Part shown: piece after piece, positions 1 to 5,061 of the stretch
Layout of the letters: every line of letters begins with the position of its first letter
Position numbering within the stretch: the stretch's first letter is position 1
Assembly: GCA_046050105.1 (NCBI GenBank)
Contig: JBJOQE010000037.1
Span: forward strand, 1-11,086
Source: JAYQPD01 sp046050105
GTDB taxonomy: Bacteria > Patescibacteriota > Minisyncoccia > Phycocordibacterales > UBA918
Direction: 5' to 3'
DNA length: 11,086 bases
Program-made: the position numbers and the translations under genes
The notes under the pieces: model-generated
Databases searched by the model: none
Seen by the model: the letters and a program-made list of their open reading frames with translations, nothing else
Told to the model about the DNA's origin: nothing

Positions 1-56
1 ATCGACATCACCAAACAGGCAATGGTGATCATGTTCATAAGGGTAGTAGGTTCCAT
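1..56 (-). CDS. N-terminal fragment of an unknown, probably membrane-anchored protein
   Basis: Only the first 18 codons are inside the window; the gene continues past the left edge. Reading from the ATG at 56 gives MEPTTLMNMITIACLVMS, which turns hydrophobic after about six residues, as in a signal peptide or first membrane helix. The start is chosen because a promoter sits exactly where a leaderless gene needs it: a TACACT -10 box at 68-63, then six bases, then the ATG. Later in-frame ATGs (38, 32) are possible but fit the promoter less well. No function can be assigned. Confidence 0.5.
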   Translation of the reverse strand, partial: MEPTTLMNMITIACLVMS

Positions 57-91
57 ACCTACAGTGTAATGAAGAATTCCCAAACTTCCAA
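57..91 (-). promoter_or_regulatory. Promoter for the left-edge gene, leaderless geometry
   Basis: On the minus strand TTGGAA (91-86; 4 of 6 matches to TTGACA), a 17-base spacer and TACACT (68-63) precede ATG at 56 by six bases. The predicted transcript start falls on or beside the A of the ATG, so the mRNA would have no leader and no Shine-Dalgarno site. Confidence 0.55.
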
Positions 92-127
92 ACCACTACT
101 CACACAATGGTTGTACCTACATATTTG

Positions 128-143
128 TGTGTACGAGTACACA
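128..143. repeat. Near-perfect palindrome, possible operator
   Basis: TGTGTAC and GTACACA form a 7-bp inverted repeat separated by two bases. As DNA this looks like a dimeric repressor site; as RNA it can form a 6-bp hairpin with a CGAG loop. It overlaps a weaker inverted repeat, CACAGG (140-145) with CCTGTG (159-164). It lies between the left-edge gene's promoter and the folded RNA upstream of rpmB. No regulator is identified. Confidence 0.35.
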
Positions 144-181
144 GGACTTTAGAAGAGACCTGTGGAGCGTGAGTATGGGGG

Positions 182-345
182 GTTTTGCATGTTTAGCAAC
201 GGTACGCGCGCTGCCATTTTCAAGCATCTGCAGGTGTTTGGCCGGTCCCGCACTCTGAAGGTATGAAGAGTGCGGGCAAACACCGAAGCCGCACTGAGCG
301 ACCGCAGGGGAGCGAAAGTTTGAAAATGGCAGAGCACGTACCGAC
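182..345 (+). ncRNA. Candidate structured RNA or long structured leader upstream of rpmB
   Basis: This stretch codes for nothing convincing but folds strongly. A closing stem pairs 201-223 with 320-342: 23 positions with two mismatches, including 13 consecutive pairs at 211-223 with 320-332. Inside it, 233-240 pairs with 277-284 and 247-256 pairs perfectly with 267-276 over a ten-base loop. A short CTGC (228-231) with GCAG (304-307) pairing is also possible. A small hairpin sits just outside (185-188 with 196-199), and another lies at about 365-386 before the L28 ATG. The layout of long closing stem, asymmetric internal bulge and long terminal hairpin recalls 6S RNA, but I see no diagnostic sequence. 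I do not see the conserved RNase P, tmRNA or SRP RNA motifs. It could equally be a regulatory leader of rpmB. The plus strand is assumed from the rpmB direction; the helices would also form on the minus strand. Confidence 0.45.
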
Positions 346-421
346 AGCGCTCGAAACAACGCGCCGAAAGAACTTGAAAAGTTTCGCGTATGTGATACCA
401 TTCGTGGGCTAAACAAATCTT

Positions 422-664
422 ATGGCTAAAATCTGTCAAATTACTGGTAAGGGCTCACAAGTAGGTGGCCGCTACTCAAACCGCACTCGTGCAACACAAT
501 ACAACCCTTGTGGCAAGGTCCGCCGCCAGCCAAACCTCCAAAAGAAGCGCATTTTCGTGCCGGAACTCGGCAAATCAGTCCTCGTGGAGGTATCCACACA
601 GGGACTCCGCACCATCGCTAAGAACGGAGCTTACAAGACCCTCAAGGCAGCGTCACTCATCTAA
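422..664 (+). CDS. rpmB: 50S ribosomal protein L28
   Basis: An 80-residue protein of the bL28 family, a small basic component of the large ribosomal subunit. The N-terminus MAKICQITGKGSQVGG matches the family opening (E. coli: SRVCQVTGKRPVTGN). The central KVRRQPNLQKKRIFVPE corresponds to the conserved PNL..R.F segment, and STQGLRTIAKNGAYKTL to the SAKGMRVIDKKG part. The CxxC zinc motif of some L28 proteins is absent: only Cys5 and Cys30 are present. There is no Shine-Dalgarno site before the ATG (upstream bases are GGGCTAAACAAATCTT). The gene stands alone, is preceded by the folded RNA candidate and is followed by a bidirectional terminator ten bases after the stop. Confidence 0.95.
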   Translation: MAKICQITGKGSQVGGRYSNRTRATQYNPCGKVRRQPNLQKKRIFVPELGKSVLVEVSTQGLRTIAKNGAYKTLKAASLI

Positions 665-673
665 CCTCCACAG

Positions 674-703
674 AAAAAACCACCTCATCCGAGGTGGTTT
701 TAT
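674..703. terminator. Bidirectional rho-independent terminator between rpmB and the MBL gene
   Basis: AACCACCTC pairs with GAGGTGGTT around a four-base ATCC loop. An A-run precedes and a T-run follows, so the stem extends to 676-686 with 691-701 and both strands end in U-rich tails. It can stop rpmB from the left and the convergent metallo-beta-lactamase gene from the right. Confidence 0.85.
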
Positions 704-706
704 GTT

Positions 707-1561
707 TTATTTGCTGACAAGCTTCACCCCATTGGTTTCGAAAACAATATTCCCTTCTTGCGCAGTGCTCCGCGTTCTCATACCAAGCCTGGTCAAACGC
801 TCCACAACCTCGGCATGAGGATGACCGTACCGATTATCCTTCCCTGCTGAAATAATTGCGTAGGTAGGCGCAACTGCCTTGAGAAACAATTCACTTGAAG
901 AGGTGCGCGAGCCGTGGTGCCCGAGTTTGAGCACGTCACTTGTAAGGCCAGTGGCATCAAGGAGCACGAGGTGTTCTTCAATTTCGTCCGGAGAATCTCC
1001 TGTCAGTAGAAACGAGCTTTCCCCATAGACAAGTCGTGCGACAATCGAGGAAGTATTTGACTCAAGCATCGAGGGGTCTCTGTCAGGAAACAGTATCTCA
1101 AGCGTGGTCGATGCTCCTAAGTCAAAAGTCATGCCGCGGCGTGCATATATCACTGCGCTCCCTTCTCGTTTCGAGAGCTCATCAACAATGCGCGCTTCGC
1201 TACTTTCACCCTGGTTTTCAGTGCGCACAAAGGTGCCCACCTGATACTGAGTAAACACATCGGGTAATCCGCCTACGTGGTCCCGGTCTTCGTGGGTGGC
1301 GAGCACCATATCAAGCGAGCGGTCGAAGTATCCCATCACAGCACTGAGGCGACGGAGTATGGCGCTATCGCTCCCCCCATCAATGAGCACCTGCTTCCCC
1401 GTGGGGGACTCAATAAAAATCGCATCACCCTGACCGACATCGAAAAACACCACGCGGAGTGTCTTTCCATCTGGCTCGCGGCCACCACCGACGAACAGAG
1501 AAAGGATAATGGTGAGACACGCACCAAGAATTGCAACTGTTCGTCTCACCTCAGTACCCAT
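707..1561 (-). CDS. ComEC-type metallo-beta-lactamase domain protein, membrane-anchored or exported
   Basis: A 284-residue protein equivalent to the C-terminal metallo-hydrolase domain of ComEC/Rec2, here a separate gene. Residues 8-24 (VAILGACLTIILSLFVG) form a signal anchor, so the domain should lie outside the membrane. The domain then runs with LRVVFFDVGQGDAIFI (35-50), LIDGG (59-63), the metal motif THEDRDHVGG (89-98), LLTGD (185-189), LKLGHHGS (211-218) and RYGHPHAEV (244-252). The HxDxDH form of the metal motif is normal for ComEC domains. In full-length ComEC this domain is thought to degrade the non-transported DNA strand. The start is ATG 1561, since a TATACT box lies six bases upstream; an in-frame TTG at 1567 would add two residues. 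The ComEC channel gene is nearby at 2205-3725, separated by sod on the other strand. Confidence 0.88.
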   Translation of the reverse strand: MGTEVRRTVAILGACLTIILSLFVGGGREPDGKTLRVVFFDVGQGDAIFIESPTGKQVLIDGGSDSAILRRLSAVMGYFDRSLDMVLATHEDRDHVGGLPDVFTQYQVGTFVRTENQGESSEARIVDELSKREGSAVIYARRGMTFDLGASTTLEILFPDRDPSMLESNTSSIVARLVYGESSFLLTGDSPDEIEEHLVLLDATGLTSDVLKLGHHGSRTSSSELFLKAVAPTYAIISAGKDNRYGHPHAEVVERLTRLGMRTRSTAQEGNIVFETNGVKLVSK

Positions 1562-1567
1562 ATACAA

Positions 1568-1605
1568 AGTATACTACCGCCCGCGCCCGTCGGTTGTGGT
1601 AGTAT
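1568..1605. promoter_or_regulatory. Divergent promoter pair inside an inverted repeat (MBL gene and sod)
   Basis: Minus strand: TATACT at 1573-1568, six bases before ATG 1561, leaderless geometry. Plus strand: extended -10 TGG-TAGTAT (TG at 1597-1598, hexamer 1600-1605), giving a short leader of about 18 bases before the sod ATG at 1630. Both -10 regions lie in an 8-bp inverted repeat, ATACTACC (1571-1578) and GGTAGTAT (1598-1605), centred on a GC-rich 19-base spacer. Neither strand has a good -35 box. Confidence 0.5.
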
Positions 1606-1629
1606 GGTGGCACCGTAATCCTAAAACGT

Positions 1630-2208
1630 ATGTCATACACGCCAAAAACTTTTGCCATCCCTGAACTGACCGGTATTTCACAAAAGACTATTGAAGAACA
1701 CCTCAAGCTGTACGCAGGCTATGTGAAGCACGCGAACCTCATTGAAGAGAAAATTACGGAGTTGACACAAGATTCTGAGAAGAACGCGTATCCTCTTGCT
1801 GAGGTGCAGCGTCGCTTGGGCTTTGAGTACGGCGGCATGAAGAACCATGAATACTACTTCACTCAGTTTGAAGGTGGTGCGGTGGCGCTCGCAGATGGCA
1901 CACTCAAGACCGCGCTTGAAGCACAGTGGGGTTCTGTCGATGCATTCCTTGCGCAGTTTAAAGCCACGGCGATGACGCGCGGCATTGGCTGGGCCATGCT
2001 CTACCAAGATGTAGACACCGGTGCGCTCGTTATCGGCTGGGTGGATGAGCAGCACCTCGGACAACTTGCCACGGCACGCATCATCCTTGCACTTGATATG
2101 TGGGAACACTCCTACATGCTCGACTACGTACCCTCTCTAAAGAAAAATTATGTGGAAGCATTTTTTGCCAACCTCAATTGGGGCGTCGTAGAGTCACGGC
2201 TGCATTAA
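1630..2208 (+). CDS. sod: Fe/Mn-family superoxide dismutase, divergent CPR type
   Basis: A 192-residue protein that converts superoxide to oxygen and hydrogen peroxide, probably in the cytoplasm since no signal peptide is seen. The four metal ligands are recognisable: His24 (KTIEEH), His73 (KNHEYYF), Asp156 and His160 (LDMWEHSYML). The family tyrosine gate is likely Tyr31. Compared with E. coli SodA, one residue is missing after the first ligand and the usual HHxxxY context is replaced by LKLYAGY. The NAGGHxNH segment appears as EYGGMKNH. The DxWEHxY signature and the C-terminal NLNWGVVESRL (canonical VNWDEAAARF) support the assignment. Metal preference cannot be read off with confidence. The start has no Shine-Dalgarno site. 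The stop overlaps that of the convergent comEC gene, and the terminator lies inside comEC. Confidence 0.93.
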   Translation: MSYTPKTFAIPELTGISQKTIEEHLKLYAGYVKHANLIEEKITELTQDSEKNAYPLAEVQRRLGFEYGGMKNHEYYFTQFEGGAVALADGTLKTALEAQWGSVDAFLAQFKATAMTRGIGWAMLYQDVDTGALVIGWVDEQHLGQLATARIILALDMWEHSYMLDYVPSLKKNYVEAFFANLNWGVVESRLH

Positions 2209-3725
2209 AACGGCATGGGAGAGTCCATCGAAGGAACAACCTTCGGTGGACTTTTTTTGTACGCCGCCCATAGGCCCATAACGCTGCCCATACCGATATA
2301 GAGCGCTATAACCCAGGTAAATGAAAATGGTGGGAGCACGAACATTCCGTACGGCAGTGTGCCAAAAAAGGAACTCTGCACCATGACATAGTGGAGTATG
2401 AGATACGTAGGGTAGCCCACAACAAATGCAGCAGCCTCACTCAGCATGCCGACTCCACCAGTGATAGCAGTAAGCAACATGGCAACCGGAATCACCGGAA
2501 GCACCAACACATTCGCGACCACCGCGAAAATCGACACCGACCCCATGGCATACATAATGAGTGGTAATGTCATTACCTGTGCGGCGATGGTGGAAAGCAG
2601 ATAATCTTTGGCACCCAGACACGAAGGAAGCCACCCACATGCTCGCTCTAACATCGGCACGAGTGCGATGAGCCCCAAGGTGGCCAAAAACGAAAGCTGA
2701 AATCCTGGGTCATACATGAGGAGGTAAGGATTGACCAACACCATGAGCACACCAGCAACCACGAGCGCGCGAAGTATGGCGTACGTGCGCCCTGTTGCCC
2801 GTGCGATGAGTACCAAACTAGCCATCACGGCCGCGCGAAGGACGGTCGCCGTAGGGCCCACCATCACCACGAAACAGAAGATGATGCCGCCACCAATGAC
2901 ACTTCTTGTGCGAGGTGGTATCCACGTCAACAATCGCATACACGCCTCAATCATGATGGCAATGTTGTAACCCGAGAGTACGACAATATGAATAAGTCCC
3001 GCATTCCGAAACACCGCGAGCAAGTCTTTACCAAGCGCTTGTCGTTCACCGAGCACGAGGCCGAGTGCGAGGCCCGCTTCCGGTGCACGTAGTGCCGTCT
3101 CAATGGACGCACTCACGGCGTGCTTAAACACAAGAAGTGCCGCCACAAACCGCCATCCTGCTCCGTGAGAAATCACCCGTACGTCTGGGTATGTCATCAC
3201 GTGGTCTATACCCTGTGCCCGCAAATACTCACGATAGTGAAATTGCCTACCGAAGTCGGTGTCAAACGAAGTAGGTTGTGAAAGCATGCCTGTTACCTCC
3301 ACACGATCTCCGTACACCACCGGTGACAGTCGCTCGTGGAGCACCAGCACCATACCCTCCTCTGATGTGGTTCCAACCGCATCGACACGCACCACTAGGT
3401 GTGTCGTACGCTCGCGTGTATCAGGCTCCCGGACCACCACGCCGAACACAACCACTTGCTGCTCCTCATACACATCAAGGTCGTGTGAAGCGCGATGTTC
3501 ACCATATTCAAACCGAAATACTCCGCACGCACTACCGAGTAAGATACAACAGCACACCGCATGAAGGAGATGTTTTCCCCGATAGAAGTACATCCCTACA
3601 AGCGCGCTCGCAACCACACATGCGAGCAGTGCTTCGCTGTATCCTATCGATGTCGCGCTGGCGAGAGCAATACCAAGAAAGAATGAAAGCGTGACTGCGT
3701 AGAAGTAGAGAGTACCCGGCATCAT
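2205..3725 (-). CDS. comEC: ComEC/Rec2-family DNA uptake channel, membrane part only
   Basis: A 506-residue polytopic membrane protein. Helices near 5-25, 31-48 and 52-70 are followed by a soluble OB-like segment (about 88-185, containing FGVVVREPD and DRVEVTGML), matching the N-terminal DUF4131 region. The competence domain follows with AGLALGLVLGERQALGKDLL (217-236), FRNAGLIHIVVLSGYNI (239-255), VGPTATVLRAAVMAS (289-303) and YDPGFQLSFLATLGL (338-352). In the family it passes single-stranded DNA across the inner membrane during transformation. The C-terminal metallo-beta-lactamase domain is absent and encoded separately at 707-1561. The start is set at the ATG pair (3725/3722) after the rnhA stop. 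The frame is open further upstream, but that would overlap rnhA and gives no hydrophobic or conserved sequence. It lies 31 bases after rnhA, probably co-transcribed. Confidence 0.9.
   Translation of the reverse strand: MMPGTLYFYAVTLSFFLGIALASATSIGYSEALLACVVASALVGMYFYRGKHLLHAVCCCILLGSACGVFRFEYGEHRASHDLDVYEEQQVVVFGVVVREPDTRERTTHLVVRVDAVGTTSEEGMVLVLHERLSPVVYGDRVEVTGMLSQPTSFDTDFGRQFHYREYLRAQGIDHVMTYPDVRVISHGAGWRFVAALLVFKHAVSASIETALRAPEAGLALGLVLGERQALGKDLLAVFRNAGLIHIVVLSGYNIAIMIEACMRLLTWIPPRTRSVIGGGIIFCFVVMVGPTATVLRAAVMASLVLIARATGRTYAILRALVVAGVLMVLVNPYLLMYDPGFQLSFLATLGLIALVPMLERACGWLPSCLGAKDYLLSTIAAQVMTLPLIMYAMGSVSIFAVVANVLVLPVIPVAMLLTAITGGVGMLSEAAAFVVGYPTYLILHYVMVQSSFFGTLPYGMFVLPPFSFTWVIALYIGMGSVMGLWAAYKKSPPKVVPSMDSPMPF
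2222..2258 (+). terminator. sod terminator embedded in the comEC coding end
   Basis: AGTCCATCGAAGG pairs with CCTTCGGTGGACT around an AACAA loop: 13 pairs including one G-T. A run of seven T follows at 2252-2258. It starts 13 bases after the sod stop and works only in the plus direction. On the minus strand the same bases encode comEC residues about 489-501, so one sequence serves both roles. Confidence 0.85.
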
Positions 3726-3756
3726 AGATGATGCGTATGAAAAAATAGCGGTAGTA

Positions 3757-4176
3757 CTAGTGCCCGCGGTCCATCGCTTCGTTCGCCAATCTGTCAGCAT
3801 CTTTATTTTGTTCACGCGGAATGTGTGTGAACTGTATGTGCGGGAATGATGATACCCGTAGATTATGAATCTCGATAAAGAGCGGGACAAGCGATGGCTC
3901 TTTAATTTGATATTCGCCTGAAAGCTGTTTTTTGACGAGCTCACTATCGAGCTTGATGTGCACCAAGATTTCTTTCGTGCGTTTGCCGAGTATCTTTTTC
4001 ACTTCGTTCAGCGCGAGAGCAACCGCAGCATATTCTGCGTAGTTGTTGGTGCCGTTACCTAAAAACTGCGAGGTCTCACGGCGCTCACCTTTCGGCGAAT
4101 CTATCACCACCCCAATACCCGAAGGTCCTGGGTTGCCGCGCGCACCGCCATCGGTATGACATGTCCATGTTTCCAT
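3757..4176 (-). CDS. rnhA: Ribonuclease HI
   Basis: A 139-residue enzyme that cuts the RNA strand of RNA-DNA hybrids during replication and repair. The fold opens with WTCHTDGGARGNPGPSGIG (4-22). The catalytic carboxylates are Asp9, Glu48 (NNYAEYAA), Asp77 (IKLDSELV) and Asp128 (NKDADRLANEA). The basic protrusion of E. coli RNase HI is missing and the late segment is THIPREQNKDAD, so it resembles the shorter archaeal/YpdQ/plant-like RNase H branch. The start is ATG 4176, giving the family-typical N-terminus and lying eight bases from a TATACT box. The open frame to 4257 is not supported by conserved sequence. comEC follows 31 bases downstream on the same strand. Confidence 0.93.
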   Translation of the reverse strand: METWTCHTDGGARGNPGPSGIGVVIDSPKGERRETSQFLGNGTNNYAEYAAVALALNEVKKILGKRTKEILVHIKLDSELVKKQLSGEYQIKEPSLVPLFIEIHNLRVSSFPHIQFTHIPREQNKDADRLANEAMDRGH

Positions 4177-4184
4177 ATGGCACG

Positions 4185-4190
4185 AGTATA
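4185..4190 (-). promoter_or_regulatory. -10 box of rnhA, near-leaderless
   Basis: TATACT reads on the minus strand at 4190-4185, preceded by GGGG and followed by eight bases before ATG 4176. The expected transcript start is within about two bases of the ATG. No convincing -35 at 17 bases; TTGTAG lies at about 20. Confidence 0.45.
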
Positions 4191-4225
4191 CCCCGTAGGA
4201 GCGAATCACACTACAAGGTACGCGC

Positions 4226-4254
4226 TTGACCACGAGAATGAGCGCGTGTATCGT
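4226..4254 (+). promoter_or_regulatory. Classical -35/-10 promoter of the two-gene unknown operon
   Basis: TTGACC (4226-4231), exactly 17 bases, then TATCGT (4249-4254). Transcription would begin near 4261 and give a leader of about 29 bases that includes the Shine-Dalgarno site. This differs from the leaderless style of neighbouring genes. Confidence 0.5.
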
Positions 4255-4276
4255 CACGGGTAGGTAGGTTCATTTT

Positions 4277-4282
4277 AGGAGG
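4277..4282 (+). promoter_or_regulatory. Strong Shine-Dalgarno site
   Basis: AGGAGG lies seven bases before ATG 4290, an ideal match and spacing. It fixes the start of the first unknown gene. Apart from the second gene of the same operon, no other start in the window has a comparable site. Confidence 0.8.
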
Positions 4283-4289
4283 AATTGTC

Positions 4290-4757
4290 ATGCCCACCAC
4301 CCTAAGTATTGATACTGTGCATATCCGCAGCGTCGAGGAACTCATTCGGCACGTACTACTCAAAGATGTGCTGCCGGTTGCCCCCGTATCACTGTACCCC
4401 GACCAAGTGCGCGCTCATGTGGGGGTACATCAATTCATTTTTGAAGCGGGCGTCATTGACCGCGCCATTGCTGACGGATGGATACTGCGAAACGACGACG
4501 ATACGCGCTTTCAGTTCAACTATGCGCGTGTCGACGAATGGCAAGCTGACGAAGAAGCTCGCATCGAGCAATCCTTAGCACGCTTACGGGAACGTAACAT
4601 TCGCGCACGCTACGACAATCGCTGCGGCGAATGGCGACACCCTGAATGCATGGACCACAACATGCGCGGATTTATCTTCGTTGATGATAAGCGCAATCAG
4701 TACCTGGTTGCCGAAGGTGGTGCAATCATACCAGTGCCACATCTGATCGTGATTTGA
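4290..4757 (+). CDS. Hypothetical protein with a His/Cys cluster, first gene of a two-gene operon
   Basis: I do not recognise this 155-residue protein. It is soluble, with no signal peptide or membrane helix. Residues 10-65 look helical (SVEELIRHVL, GVIDRAIADGWILRN) and could be a small winged-helix-like or adaptor domain. Residues 82-106 form a charged helix (EWQADEEARIEQSLARLRER). A cluster C112-x4-H117-x2-C120-x2-H123 follows and could bind a metal ion, though it fits no named zinc motif I know. The end is a beta-rich FIFVDDKRNQYLVAEGGA segment. The start is set by the AGGAGG site. The second gene begins 15 bases later, and a terminator ends the unit. Coding is supported by these signals and clean flanks, not by homology. 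Confidence 0.72.
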   Translation: MPTTLSIDTVHIRSVEELIRHVLLKDVLPVAPVSLYPDQVRAHVGVHQFIFEAGVIDRAIADGWILRNDDDTRFQFNYARVDEWQADEEARIEQSLARLRERNIRARYDNRCGEWRHPECMDHNMRGFIFVDDKRNQYLVAEGGAIIPVPHLIVI

Positions 4758-4772
4758 GAGGAGTGCTCCCCT

Positions 4773-5021
4773 ATGCATGATTTGTCTCGTATCGATTTTG
4801 AGGATGCGTTGCGCACCCTCACCGATGACTACGCACCACCAGGTCTGCCCTACCTCACGCGGGCACCGATTCCAAAAACATGGATAATCACCGTCCCCGG
4901 TGCACGATATGAGATCTCGGAAGACACCTTCCGTGAGCTATTGGGTACACACTGCATTGTCGCAGACAAGGAACACTTCGTTCCTACTGCGTATGCGAAA
5001 GAGTTTGTGCAAACACTGTAA
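4773..5021 (+). CDS. Small hypothetical protein, second gene of the operon
   Basis: An 82-residue soluble protein I cannot assign. It has an acidic N-terminal helix (SRIDFEDALRTLTDDYA), a proline-rich turn (PPGLPYLTRAPIPKTW), then ITVPGARYEISEDTFRELLG and a C-terminal HFVPTAYAKEFVQTL. The alternating strand and helix pattern suggests a small compact domain. A Shine-Dalgarno site GAGAGGAG (4756-4763) overlaps the previous stop codon, nine bases before this ATG, implying coupled translation with the first gene. The terminator begins six bases after the stop. The two products may act as a pair, but nothing in the sequence shows how. Confidence 0.68.
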   Translation: MHDLSRIDFEDALRTLTDDYAPPGLPYLTRAPIPKTWIITVPGARYEISEDTFRELLGTHCIVADKEHFVPTAYAKEFVQTL

Positions 5022-5026
5022 TGACC

Positions 5027-5056
5027 AAGCCCCGCGCTATGCGCGGGGCTTTTTTT
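5027..5056 (+). terminator. Rho-independent terminator of the two-gene operon
   Basis: AAGCCCCGCGC pairs with GCGCGGGGCTT around a three-base TAT loop, an 11-bp very GC-rich stem, followed by a T-run (5050-5056). On the minus strand the tail after the stem is only CTTGGTC, so it is a weaker terminator for recJ, which stops at 5062. Confidence 0.9.
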
Positions 5057-5061
5057 ATATG

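Noticed and set aside
1..152. Plus-strand open frames entering from the left edge and stopping at 69 and 152
   Set aside because: Translations look random, and the opposite strand has a well-spaced promoter and start over the same bases.
247..276. GC-rich hairpin as a terminator
   Set aside because: No T-run follows on either strand, and it is nested inside a longer fold.
117..439. Minus-strand open frames of 96-99 codons over the gap before rpmB
   Set aside because: They arise from the GC-rich inverted repeats of the folded RNA, have no start signals and give Ser/Arg-rich sequence without a recognisable domain.
3726..3944. N-terminal extension of comEC
   Set aside because: It overlaps rnhA in another frame and shows no conserved or hydrophobic sequence; the ATG pair after the rnhA stop gives the expected first membrane helix.
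4177..4257. N-terminal extension of rnhA
   Set aside because: The family N-terminus begins at ATG 4176, and the extension would read through its own -10 box.
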